DNA from: CAYVIB01 sp964451365
GTDB lineage: Bacteria > Pseudomonadota > Gammaproteobacteria > Pseudomonadales > Cellvibrionaceae
Assembly (NCBI GenBank): GCA_964451365.1
Contig: CAYVIB010000008.1
Location: 97,566-161,565 of the forward strand
Direction of reading: 5' to 3'
DNA: 64,000 nucleotides
The notes below the pieces were generated by a model, which saw nothing but the letters and a program-made list of their open reading frames with translations, was not told where the DNA came from and searched no databases. The position numbers and the translations under genes were made by a program. This document shows, in pieces, positions 24,567 to 33,528 of the stretch; positions within the stretch are counted from its first letter, which is position 1, and every line of letters starts with the position of its first letter.

Positions 24567-27308
24567 TCAGGCCACTCCCGCCAGCTTGCGCAGCACGGCG
24601 TGAAGAATGCCGCCGTTGCGATAGTATTCCCACTCGGTTTCGGTGTCGATCCGCACCCGCACCTGGAAGCGTTTTTCGGCTCCGCCCTCGCTGTCGGCGA
24701 CAATCGTCAGCGTATCGCTGCCGGCACCGACAGGGGATTCAAAAGTAAATACTTCCTCACCTGTAAGCCCCAATTGGGGTATGCTTTCGCCTTTCATAAA
24801 CTCCAGCGGCAATACACCGAAACCCACCAGGTTGGAGCGGTGGATGCGCTCGAAACTCTCCGCGATCACTGCCTCGATACCGAGCAGCTTGGTGCCCTTG
24901 GCCGCCCAGTCGCGGCTGGAGCCGGTGCCGTATTCCTTGCCCGCCAGCACGATCAGCGGGGTTTTGTCCCGCCGGTATTTCATGGCGGCGTCGTAGATCG
25001 GCATAACCTCATCAGTGGGCAGGTAACGGGTAAAACCACCTACGGTTTCCGGTGCGAGCTGGTTGCGCAGGCGCACGTTGGCAAAGGTGCCGCGCATCAT
25101 GACTTCGTGGTTGCCGCGGCGGGAGCCAAGACTGTTGAAGTCCTTCACTTCCACACCCTGCTCGCGCAGGTAGACGCCGGCGGGGCTGTCCGGGTGGATG
25201 GCCCCGGCGGGGGAAATGTGGTCGGTAGTAATGGAATCACCCACCTTGACCAGGCAGTGGGCGCCTTTTATCTGTACCAGCCCCCCCGGCGTTTTCGGCA
25301 TATCGGCAAAAAATGGCGGGTTCTTGATGTACGTGGAGTCGGGCCATTCGTAGGTTTTGCTTTCGTTGATCGGCAGCGAGCGCCACTGTTGGGTGCCGCG
25401 GAATACATCGGCATAGCGCTCGCGGAACATGGTGCCGCTGATGGCATTGTCACGCACGGCGTTGATCTCCTGCTGGCTCGGCCAGATGTCCCGAAGGTAA
25501 ACCGGTTTGCCATCGTGGTCCTTGCCCAGCGGGTCGTTGGCCAGGTCGATATTCATGGTACCGGCCAGGGCATAGGCCACCACCAGCGGCGGGGACGCCA
25601 GGTAATTGGCTTTCACATCAGCATGAATTCGCCCTTCGAAATTGCGGTTGCCGGACAGGACCGACGCCACCACAAGATCGCCCTGGTGGATGGCCTCGCG
25701 AATCGGCTCGGGCAATGGCCCGGAGTTGCCGATACAGGTAGTGCAGCCAAAGCCCACCAGGTGGAAACCCAGGGCTTTCAAATGTTCGCTCAGCCCCGCC
25801 TGCAGCAGGTAGGCCGGCACCACCTGGGAACCCGGCGCGAGGGAGGTTTTCACCCAGGGTTTTGATGTCAGGCCCCGTTCGTGCGCTTTCTTGGCCACCA
25901 ACCCCGCCGCCAGCATCACGGAAGGATTCGAGGTGTTGGTGCAGGAGGTGATTGCGGCGATCACCACGTCACCATGGTTGAGACGGAACTCCCCACCGTT
26001 GAAATTTACCGGCATACCGGCCTCCGCGGATTGTTCGGCTTCGATATTGCCGCCTTCGGCATCGAAATCCGCTTCCGGCGATGCTGGATGGATAAGGACG
26101 GTACTTTCGTGCGTGGTCTGCAGGTAGTCGTGGAAGTTTTGCCTGGCCTCGGTCAGCGGCACCCGGTCCTGCGGCCGCTTGGGGCCGGCGAGGCTCGGGA
26201 CAACCTCGGCAAGATTCAGGTGCAGGCTGTCGCTATAACGGGCGACAACGGAAGAATCACGCCACAGTCCCTGGCTTTTCGCATAAGCCTCCACCAGGGC
26301 AACCTGCTCTTCGCTACGGCCTGTAAAGGTAAGATATTTCAGTACTTCCTGGTCGACGGGGAAGATACCAATGGTGGCGCCGTACTCCGGCGACATGTTT
26401 GAGATAGTGGCCCTGTCGGCAATACTCAGGTGGTCCAGCCCATCGCCGTAAAATTCGACGAACTTGCCCACCACCCCGCGCTTGCGCAGCATCTGGGTTA
26501 CCGTCAGCACCAGGTCGGTGGCGGTGGAGCCTTCCGGCAGCTCGCCCACCAGTTCAAAACCCACCACTTCCGGCAGCAGCATGGTAATGGGCTGGCCGAG
26601 CATGGCTGCCTCCGCCTCGATACCGCCAACGCCCCAGCCCAGCACGCCGAGGCCGTTGATCATGGTGGTATGGCTGTCGGTACCCACAAGGGTATCAGGG
26701 TATGCGGAAAACTTGCCGTCTTTTTCGCCCGTCATCACGACGCTGGCCAGATATTCCAGGTTCACCTGGTGAACAATACCAGTGCCTGGCGGCACCACGC
26801 GGAAATTGGAAAATGCCTGCTGCCCCCAGCGCAGGAAATTGTAGCGCTCGCGGTTGCGCTCGAATTCCAGCTGCGTATTTTTCTGCAGGGCGTCGGGGGT
26901 AGCGAAATAATCCACCATCACCGAGTGGTCGATCACCAGGTCCACCGGTACCTGGGGATTGATGTTGTCCGGATTGCCGCCAAGCTGCACGATGGCGTCG
27001 CGCATGGCGGTCAGGTCCACCACCGCCGGTACGCCAGTGAAGTCCTGCAATACCACCCGCGCGGGAGAAAAGGCAATCTGTTGGCTCGGCGGCGTATCGC
27101 TATCGACACTGGCGCACAGGGCGGCGACGTCGTCGGCGGTGACATTAACGCCATCCTCGTGACGCAACAGGTTTTCAAGCAGGATCTTCCAACAAAACGG
27201 CATTTTGTCGATGGAGAATTGGTGCGACAGTTTGTCGAGGGAGTGAATTTCGTATTGGCGGGAGCCAACTTCCAATGTACTGCGGGTAGCGTAGCTGTTT
27301 TTACTCAT
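24567..27308 (-). CDS. acnA: Aconitate hydratase AcnA
   Basis: A 913-residue aconitase of the AcnA/IRP1 type. The Fe-S ligands are in ITSCTNTSNPSVMLAA and FGCTTCIGNSGPLPE. DSHTTMINGLGVLGWGVGG and the C-terminal swivel segment GKEYGTGSSRDWAAKGTKLL are present. It isomerises citrate to isocitrate in the TCA cycle. ATG 27308 fits the usual N-terminus (LEVGSRQYEIHSLDKL). It is the first gene of the acnA-fumC pair. Confidence 0.96.
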   Translation of the reverse strand: MSKNSYATRSTLEVGSRQYEIHSLDKLSHQFSIDKMPFCWKILLENLLRHEDGVNVTADDVAALCASVDSDTPPSQQIAFSPARVVLQDFTGVPAVVDLTAMRDAIVQLGGNPDNINPQVPVDLVIDHSVMVDYFATPDALQKNTQLEFERNRERYNFLRWGQQAFSNFRVVPPGTGIVHQVNLEYLASVVMTGEKDGKFSAYPDTLVGTDSHTTMINGLGVLGWGVGGIEAEAAMLGQPITMLLPEVVGFELVGELPEGSTATDLVLTVTQMLRKRGVVGKFVEFYGDGLDHLSIADRATISNMSPEYGATIGIFPVDQEVLKYLTFTGRSEEQVALVEAYAKSQGLWRDSSVVARYSDSLHLNLAEVVPSLAGPKRPQDRVPLTEARQNFHDYLQTTHESTVLIHPASPEADFDAEGGNIEAEQSAEAGMPVNFNGGEFRLNHGDVVIAAITSCTNTSNPSVMLAAGLVAKKAHERGLTSKPWVKTSLAPGSQVVPAYLLQAGLSEHLKALGFHLVGFGCTTCIGNSGPLPEPIREAIHQGDLVVASVLSGNRNFEGRIHADVKANYLASPPLVVAYALAGTMNIDLANDPLGKDHDGKPVYLRDIWPSQQEINAVRDNAISGTMFRERYADVFRGTQQWRSLPINESKTYEWPDSTYIKNPPFFADMPKTPGGLVQIKGAHCLVKVGDSITTDHISPAGAIHPDSPAGVYLREQGVEVKDFNSLGSRRGNHEVMMRGTFANVRLRNQLAPETVGGFTRYLPTDEVMPIYDAAMKYRRDKTPLIVLAGKEYGTGSSRDWAAKGTKLLGIEAVIAESFERIHRSNLVGFGVLPLEFMKGESIPQLGLTGEEVFTFESPVGAGSDTLTIVADSEGGAEKRFQVRVRIDTETEWEYYRNGGILHAVLRKLAGVA

Positions 27309-27823
27309 AACACATGCTCCAAGGCTCGGGTTATGTATTTGGTGTGCATAACCTGATTGTAGTCGTTACCGGGCAGAGGAATAAATAGCCGTGGATGATG
27401 TCGTGAATGCAAATCGTATTCCGGTGGAGGAATTATCGGATTTTGCGCCGAAGCAGTAGAAATAACGCACGATAGTTTGCAGCGACAAAAATTTTGAAAC
27501 GTGCGAAAAAAATGAGCTTTTAGGGTTCGAATATTGTTTTCCGATAGCCGCAGTCACACTTTTGTCGGCGCGTGCGGTGCTGAGACCGGATGCATTCCAG
27601 AGTTGAATCGGTTCTGCTTTTGAGCTTATTGCTAACTTTAACCACGCTCCAGAGCTCCCCACCAATCACACCCAGGGTGCCACCGGATAGGATAGCGTGC
27701 ATTCCTGCTGAGCAAACCTGGTCACGCGCTACGTGAAAAACGGCTTCTTGCCAAAGCTTTATCTTCAAAACAAAAAAATGGCCCCCTTTAGGGGCCGCTT
27801 TTGCGGGTCAGGCAAAGCCTGCT
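27309..27823. other. Intergenic region upstream of acnA
   Basis: About 515 bases. Apart from the terminator of the xylanase gene at 27770-27797 I see no gene. A small minus-strand open frame (27520-27768) starts directly after that terminator and has no recognisable domain or ribosome site. Confidence 0.4.
27770..27797 (-). terminator. Rho-independent terminator of the xylanase gene
   Basis: On the minus strand GGCCCC, a TAAAG-type loop and GGGGCC are followed by ATTTTTTTG, 27 bases after the xylanase stop. The GC stem plus U-run is a standard intrinsic terminator. Confidence 0.8.
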
Positions 27824-29116
27824 TTAGTTGCAAGCTTCTCCGCTGAGAGCATCGGCAACCCCTTGGAGAGCCGGTTTAGCAGAAAGGTCGGCATTGAACA
27901 GCAGTGGCCAAACCTGCATTGGCTCACTGAAAGAATTTTTACCCACATTGGTGTAGTGATTAATTAGCCAGCTTTCATCATCAGTCAACCCCCATACCGT
28001 AATACCGCCCCGCAAGTTGACAGGAACAGTCTCAAGATACGTTTTAACAATTTGGCAATAGCGGGTGCTTTGCTGAGCCGCATGATCAGCAGTAAAGACT
28101 TCTATCGGATTATTGGGATCATGCGTGCCAGTATAAGGATCGAAGATTGGAATATCGAGTTCCGTAATCTTCACTTTCAGCCCACGATCCACTGCCATCT
28201 GAAACGCATCTTTAATGTTACTCAAGCTAGGAAAGCCCATATAAACGTGCATTTGGAAACCTACGCCATCGATCAACCCCTCTTCGTCAAGCACATCCAC
28301 AAGTTCAAATGTCTTAACTCTCCGAGCATTGTCGTTTGTGTTGTCGTAGTCGTTGTAATAAAGATCGGCGTCCGGATCCGCCGCACGAGCCGCGCTGAAA
28401 GCAATTCGGATATATTCGGGAATGTCATCCGCTGTGGTCGGCGGTAACTCATTATAAAAAACGGAACGTCGCCAGCCATCGGTCTGGCTTGTATCAACAG
28501 CTTCGTTAACCACATCCCAGCTCACCACCACGCCGGGAAACTCCTGGTCGAAGTGAGTAACGATCTCGGTAACATGATCAGTCAGCATGGCCTTAAAGTC
28601 GCCCTCGTAGCTGTTCATGAAATCGGGCACCTGATACCCGGAATGCCACACGAGGGCGTGGCCATGCACCGTCAAACCGTTGGTTTGGGCAAAAGTAACT
28701 AATTCATCCGCATCATCAAATGTAAAAGTCTCTTCCTCTGGATGCAGATAACTCATCTTCATAATGTTGCCCGCCGTCAGTTGGCTGAAATGCTCCAAAA
28801 TTACGGCTTGTTTGGCAGCGCCGTCATCCGGATCAAAAATACTGAAATTTTCGCTCGCCGCCGATACAGCGACACCGACCGGGAAATCGGAATCCGCTAA
28901 TGTATAAAGCTGGAAATCGGGGGTAATGCTGAGACCATCGCCACCGCTGGAACTGGTGGATGAACTACTGGACGATGAACTTGAAGAGCTGCTGGAGCTG
29001 GACGTACTGGACCCATTGTCACTGCCACCACTTCCACCGCCGCCGCAGGCTGCGAGCCCGATGGAGACAGTTAAAGCTGTCAGGAAACCGGGGAGTCTTG
29101 AAAAAAAATCGGTCAT
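27824..29116 (-). CDS. GH10 endo-1,4-beta-xylanase, lipoprotein with poly-Ser linker
   Basis: A 430-residue protein with a lipobox LAAC (Cys24), a Gly/Ser stretch with about 20 near-continuous serines (residues 36-57), and a GH10 barrel. The catalytic acid/base is Glu205 in WDVVNEA and the nucleophile is Glu319 in ITELDIP. HGHALVWHSG is also typical. It cleaves internal xylan bonds, presumably anchored at the cell surface with the linker as spacer. No CBM is attached. It is a single gene ending in a clear terminator. Its linker resembles that of the truncated lipoprotein at the left edge. Confidence 0.95.
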   Translation of the reverse strand: MTDFFSRLPGFLTALTVSIGLAACGGGGSGGSDNGSSTSSSSSSSSSSSSSSSTSSSGGDGLSITPDFQLYTLADSDFPVGVAVSAASENFSIFDPDDGAAKQAVILEHFSQLTAGNIMKMSYLHPEEETFTFDDADELVTFAQTNGLTVHGHALVWHSGYQVPDFMNSYEGDFKAMLTDHVTEIVTHFDQEFPGVVVSWDVVNEAVDTSQTDGWRRSVFYNELPPTTADDIPEYIRIAFSAARAADPDADLYYNDYDNTNDNARRVKTFELVDVLDEEGLIDGVGFQMHVYMGFPSLSNIKDAFQMAVDRGLKVKITELDIPIFDPYTGTHDPNNPIEVFTADHAAQQSTRYCQIVKTYLETVPVNLRGGITVWGLTDDESWLINHYTNVGKNSFSEPMQVWPLLFNADLSAKPALQGVADALSGEACN

Positions 29117-29810
29117 TAAAAAATACCTCTGACTTATTATGATGTTTTTATCGTTGCTTATAGTTTAGTTACCCCCAACCTGGACGGGGTAAACGTGCTC
29201 AGCGCAGGCCAGAACCGTAAAATAAATCCGCCCTTCGCATCGTGCATCTTCCTTAAGCTGGTTTGGCATCATACCCGCAAAAGATGAAAAAGACGATATA
29301 GTAATTATAACTATTAGTTCAGTATGTGCCATTCCAGGCGATCTAAAGGTGAAAAAGCAATAGCTTTCGCAAGGTTCATTCAGACTGTTATAACAACAAG
29401 CCGGTTTTATGACTTTAAGCCCTTTCTGGTAAACGTGTTTCTGCCGGCCTATAACCATACGCGCCAAAGGGAAAATTCCCGCACCTCAAGCTGGCCTCAC
29501 ACACACCTTATCCGCTCAACATCGTTTGTAAAATAGAGACGCATCCAACCAAAAACTACAAGAATCATACGGAGATTGTATTTAGGGAATTCCTGGCGAG
29601 GCAGGTAAAAATCCTGTCGCTTAATATTCCATCCGGTTGCGACTTCATCACTACTGACATGGAGTGCCAGTAATATGATTCGATTTTGTCACTCTCTTGC
29701 CTGCCGCCCTTTTTATATCGCTTTAAGCTGGTACCATAAATGCACTCCAGAGGTCTTGGCATTATTGTTACGGAAAAAACCGGTTTATCCATAAAGAAGA
29801 GTGACACTTC
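29117..29810. other. Intergenic region between xylanase and egtB
   Basis: About 690 bases shared by the divergent xylanase and egtB genes. Small open frames (29165-29467 and 29565-29807, minus) show no family features. It presumably holds both promoters and any xylan-responsive operator, but I could not identify one with confidence. Confidence 0.4.
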
Positions 29811-31040
29811 GTGACCACACCTTTATTACGTCAGTATCTGAATGTACGCAGGCAAACCCAGGCTTTAACGGAAGGTTTATCACCAGAAGACATGACAGCG
29901 CAGTCGATGCCGGACGCAAGTCCGGTGAAGTGGCACCTCGCGCACACCAGCTGGTTTTTCGAAACATTCATTCTCACCAGTCAGTTCATTGATTACCGTT
30001 TATTTAATGACGCTTTCCCCCACCTGTTTAATTCTTACTACGAATCGGCCGGCAGCCGCTATGTGCGCCCTCAACGCGGCCTTCTGACGAGGCCGCGCCT
30101 GGACGAGGTTATGGCCTACCGAACGTATGTGGACGAGCACATGGCGACGCTGCTGGAAAGCAGCCCTGAAGCCATTGCCGATCTGGTGACCATCGGTTTG
30201 CACCACGAAATGCAGCACCAGGAATTGATACTGACGGACCTACTGCATTTGTTTTCCTTTAATCCACTCTATCCCGCCGTGCAAACTCCGCGCGTTTCGA
30301 TGGATTCATCGCGCGCCAATCGTGAAACGGAAATGATCCGGTTTGATGGCGGACTCGTGGAAATAGGCTGTGACAGCGGGTTTGCTTACGACAATGAAAA
30401 ACCACGCCACTCTTATTACCTGCAACCATTTCAATTGGCAAGCCGACCGATAAACAACCGCGAGTGGTTGGAATTCATGGAGGACGGAGGTTATCAAAAT
30501 CCCCTGCTTTGGCTGTCCGACGGCTGGACTTGTTGCCAGCAAAACAAATGGGTGGCGCCAATGTATTGGCAAAAACACGGAGATGCATGGCTGCAGTTTG
30601 GGCTGGACGGCCTGCGGGAAATTGTGCCGGAAGCACCGGTTTGCCATATCAGCTATTACGAAGCCGATGCTTATGCGCGGTGGGCCGGAAAACGCTTACC
30701 CACCGAACAGGAATGGGAAACGGCCACCGAGAAAAAAACTATTGATGGTAATTTTGCCGAACAACATATCTGGCGACCCGTGCCAGCGCGGGAAACCGGT
30801 TTAATCGCGCAGTTGTACGGTGATGTCTGGGAATGGACCAGCAGTCCCTACTCAGCCTACCCCGGTTTTGTACCGGCACAGGGAGCACTGGGTGAGTACA
30901 ACGGCAAATTCATGGCAAATCAATTCGTATTGCGCGGCGGCTCATGCGCAACACCCCAGGCACAAATTCGCTCAAGCTACAGAAACTTTTTTTATCCATA
31001 TCAACGATGGCAGTTTTCCGGCGTCAGGCTGGCCGGCTAG
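29811..31040 (+). CDS. egtB: Ergothioneine biosynthesis protein EgtB
   Basis: A 409-residue protein with an N-terminal DinB-like four-helix domain carrying the iron-ligand pattern (KWHLAHTSWFFE, HHEMQHQELILTD) and a C-terminal FGE-sulfatase domain (ISYYEADAYARWAGKRLPTE, YGDVWEWTSSPY, VLRGGSCATP, YRNFFYPYQRWQFSGVRLA). It is the non-heme iron sulfoxide synthase that joins a thiol to trimethylhistidine. GTG 29811 has AAGAAGAG upstream. It lies 27 bases before egtD. Confidence 0.92.
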   Translation: MTTPLLRQYLNVRRQTQALTEGLSPEDMTAQSMPDASPVKWHLAHTSWFFETFILTSQFIDYRLFNDAFPHLFNSYYESAGSRYVRPQRGLLTRPRLDEVMAYRTYVDEHMATLLESSPEAIADLVTIGLHHEMQHQELILTDLLHLFSFNPLYPAVQTPRVSMDSSRANRETEMIRFDGGLVEIGCDSGFAYDNEKPRHSYYLQPFQLASRPINNREWLEFMEDGGYQNPLLWLSDGWTCCQQNKWVAPMYWQKHGDAWLQFGLDGLREIVPEAPVCHISYYEADAYARWAGKRLPTEQEWETATEKKTIDGNFAEQHIWRPVPARETGLIAQLYGDVWEWTSSPYSAYPGFVPAQGALGEYNGKFMANQFVLRGGSCATPQAQIRSSYRNFFYPYQRWQFSGVRLAG

Positions 31041-31067
31041 CCCGCAAAAACTTATGAGGAAAAGCAC

Positions 31068-32039
31068 ATGTTACACGGACTCAAGAAAGCAACTCCCACG
31101 GAGCTATACCCGGCGAAATCGGAACTGTGCGACCAGATTTTTTTTGACGATGTCATCACCGGGCTGAGCCAGCGCCAAAAACAATTATCGCCAAAATATT
31201 TTTATGACAAACAGGGATCGGAATATTTCGACCGTATTTGCGATCTGCGTGAATACTATCCCTACAAGGCTGAATTGGCACTGCTTCCGAAAGTGGCAAA
31301 AGAACTACAAGCTGTGTTTGAACACGAGCAGGCCATCATCGAATTTGGCGCCGGTTCGTTACAAAAAATTAAACCGCTGTTGGATCATATTGAGGTCAGC
31401 CGGTATGTTCCTGTTGATATTTCCGGTGACCACCTCCAGTCGTCCTGCAACGAATTGCAAAAGCAACACCCTGATTTAAATGTAAAACCCATTGTTGCGG
31501 ATTTCACCCAGCCCATTCCTATCGGCGAAAGCCCAAACGAAAACAAGCTGGGTTTTTTCCCCGGTTCCACTATCGGCAATTTTTCGCCGGAAGAAGCCCG
31601 GTCTTTTCTTGCCAATGCAAAAACATCCCTGGGCAATAACGGCCGCCTTCTAATCGGCGTGGACACCAAAAAATCTCCATACATCCTGCACAATGCCTAT
31701 AACGACAATCAAGGCATTACCGCACGCTTTAACCTGAACATCCTGGAAAGAATCAACCGGGAGATACACGGCGACTTCGATACATCACGATTTGAGCACT
31801 ACGCCTTTTACAATGCGTCCAAAGGCTGTATCGAAATGCACCTCGTCTGCCTGGAAAAACACACGGTGCATATCGACGGCATAGCAATCGATTTCGAAGC
31901 GGGTGAGAGTATTCATACGGAAAACTCCTACAAATACACCCCGGATGATTTCAGCAAAATAGCACAAAGTGCAGACTGGACGATAGAAAAGCTATGGTTA
32001 GCTAAAAGTAACTTGTTTAGCATCTACTTACTCAGCTAA
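31068..32039 (+). CDS. egtD: L-histidine N-alpha-methyltransferase EgtD
   Basis: A 323-residue SAM-dependent methyltransferase. It has YFYDKQGSEYFDRICDLREY, the motif I region IIEFGAGSLQKIKPLLDH, and FFPGSTIGNFSPEEA. It makes hercynine (trimethylhistidine), the substrate of EgtB. Together with egtB it forms a compact ergothioneine operon; egtA, egtC and egtE are not in the window. This two-gene form is common outside actinobacteria. AGGAAAAGCAC precedes ATG 31068. Confidence 0.94.
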   Translation: MLHGLKKATPTELYPAKSELCDQIFFDDVITGLSQRQKQLSPKYFYDKQGSEYFDRICDLREYYPYKAELALLPKVAKELQAVFEHEQAIIEFGAGSLQKIKPLLDHIEVSRYVPVDISGDHLQSSCNELQKQHPDLNVKPIVADFTQPIPIGESPNENKLGFFPGSTIGNFSPEEARSFLANAKTSLGNNGRLLIGVDTKKSPYILHNAYNDNQGITARFNLNILERINREIHGDFDTSRFEHYAFYNASKGCIEMHLVCLEKHTVHIDGIAIDFEAGESIHTENSYKYTPDDFSKIAQSADWTIEKLWLAKSNLFSIYLLS

Positions 32040-32105
32040 CCCAATCGAGAGAGAGGCAGAGATTATATTTTATTCGAAATACATAGCTCCGTAAAAAGGA
32101 AATTT

Positions 32106-32792
32106 TCAAAGAGCATTCGCTCTCTCCAGCGCATCAATAAAGATTGATATTTTATCTCTAAACCAAAAATCAAAATTAATAGCTACCTGACCTTCAAATC
32201 TCCTTTTGTCCTTGTCGTACAAGAGTACCGGGCATTCATCGTTTTCCATCATTGCCAAATCAAGACAGGCCGATTGATGTCCTTCGTGAGAATAATCCAA
32301 GCAAAAATACCCGCTTGGTAGAGAATAATCTTTCATAAGTTGATTTGTATGGGACGCCAAAGTATTGGTAGGTCCCCGATAACCTTTTGCAATACTAGGC
32401 ATATAATAGTCTCCGAGTTCCATGCCCCCAACCTGTATTAGATACATTATCAAACTATTAGGCAGCCTGTATTCTAGCCCATCTAAAACCTCTCTCACAA
32501 ACCCAGGATCTTGAGGCCCAAGAATTTCCCACGAACTAGCGCAATCAACTGCTTTTAACAAATTAATCAACTCATTATAGGATTTTTCACGATATTTTTC
32601 TGCCACGCTATCGACCAATCTCACTTCTGCTTTTTCGCCATAAAGAAACTCCAGAAGGCTTCTCACAAAGCCTTCAAGGGAATCGCTTGGCTCACCCATT
32701 CGCTTAGCCAGCGCCAGGAAAGAGTCTTTTGATTCTTCACTTACTGCCTTAAGATATTTTCTGACCGTCTCATCCGTAATTTTAATAGGCAT
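32106..32792 (-). CDS. SUKH (SMI1/KNR4)-like probable immunity protein
   Basis: A 228-residue cytoplasmic protein. The C-terminal about 110 residues resemble the SUKH superfamily (YRLPNSLIMYLIQVGGMELG, SGYFCLDYSHEGHQSACLDL, CPVLLYDKDKRRFEGQ). The N-terminal about 100 residues are helical and unrecognised. SUKH proteins are frequent immunity proteins of polymorphic toxins, and this gene directly follows a nuclease gene, so it probably binds and neutralises that nuclease. ATG 32792 is chosen because GAGG lies 9 bases upstream; the longer frame to 32933 would run into the nuclease gene. Confidence 0.7.
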   Translation of the reverse strand: MPIKITDETVRKYLKAVSEESKDSFLALAKRMGEPSDSLEGFVRSLLEFLYGEKAEVRLVDSVAEKYREKSYNELINLLKAVDCASSWEILGPQDPGFVREVLDGLEYRLPNSLIMYLIQVGGMELGDYYMPSIAKGYRGPTNTLASHTNQLMKDYSLPSGYFCLDYSHEGHQSACLDLAMMENDECPVLLYDKDKRRFEGQVAINFDFWFRDKISIFIDALERANAL

Positions 32793-32899
32793 TTTTATGA
32801 CCCTCAACATAAGGCTAGATCGATCTGTTAAGCAGAACTCCGAGATATTCAGTGTGCCAACGTGTGAAGCAGGCAGTCTCGCTAAAAAAGCGAAAGCTG

Positions 32900-33433
32900 T
32901 TATCCCATAAAATCTTTCGCACGTTCCTTCCAATATTTTTTCTTAAACTCTTCATACATAACTTCAAGAGCTGGATCTCTTCTAAAGCTTTCTTTTATCA
33001 TCTTATGCAACACGCCGTGCTCTCTTTGATGAATTGTCGCTTCTATTTCCGCCATTGGCCCCGGCTCCTCCCCAAATAGATGATGCAAGTTAATCTGTTT
33101 TCCATCGGTACCTATTGGTGCCTTTCCTTCAAGCATCAAATCCAAGTTGGTGTATCCCCCAATCTCAATTTTATCTCTAATTCCTTCGTTAACTGACCCA
33201 TCAATGTATCGTGGAGTTCCAGGATCTAGCTCATCAACCAACTTTAGCATGCGTCTGTTTAAAACATCCACTTCAACATATCTTCCATTAGTGAATATCC
33301 TAGAAGAACTTCCAAGCGCGGCCTCCACACGGGAGGTCAGTTCATCTGTCATGCATTCGCTTGCATGTACAAAATTGACAAATGTAAGTATATGTAAAAA
33401 TATAAACACAACCTTAAAAGCTCGATGGAACAT
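32900..33433 (-). CDS. Secreted HNH/EndoVII nuclease toxin of the LHH type
   Basis: A 177-residue protein with a signal peptide (FKVVFIFLHILTFVNFVHA). The C-terminal half carries the LHH pattern: APIGTDGKQINLHH (LHH at 116-118), PGPMAEI (124-130), His135, LH at 142-143, and a YWKERAKDF tail. LHH domains are nuclease warheads of bacterial polymorphic toxins. Unusually the warhead has its own leader and is not fused to a delivery domain. ATG 33433 is chosen because GCAGGAG lies 5-6 bases upstream. It follows a PT-TG-like protein gene by 95 bases and precedes a SUKH immunity gene. Confidence 0.78.
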   Translation of the reverse strand: MFHRAFKVVFIFLHILTFVNFVHASECMTDELTSRVEAALGSSSRIFTNGRYVEVDVLNRRMLKLVDELDPGTPRYIDGSVNEGIRDKIEIGGYTNLDLMLEGKAPIGTDGKQINLHHLFGEEPGPMAEIEATIHQREHGVLHKMIKESFRRDPALEVMYEEFKKKYWKERAKDFMG

Positions 33434-33528
33434 ATATATCTCCTGCATTTATAAATAAAACTGGCTCTTGTTCTGATATATCCACTTCAAAATACAATAA
33501 AGCGTCAAACTACACTCTAAATTTCGTA

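Noticed and set aside
24600..27356. Several long plus-strand open frames opposite acnA and fumC
   Set aside because: GC-rich antisense frames; the minus-strand genes carry complete family motifs.
27520..27768. 82-codon minus-strand frame
   Set aside because: It starts at a TTG immediately behind a strong terminator and has no recognisable sequence features.
28940..29010. Serine-codon runs in the xylanase and the left-edge lipoprotein as microsatellite or CRISPR-like repeats
   Set aside because: They are coding poly-Ser linkers with mixed serine codons and are explained by the lipoproteins.
29165..29807. Two minus-strand frames in the xylanase-egtB gap
   Set aside because: No family pattern, no ribosome site, and the region is expected to hold two divergent promoters.
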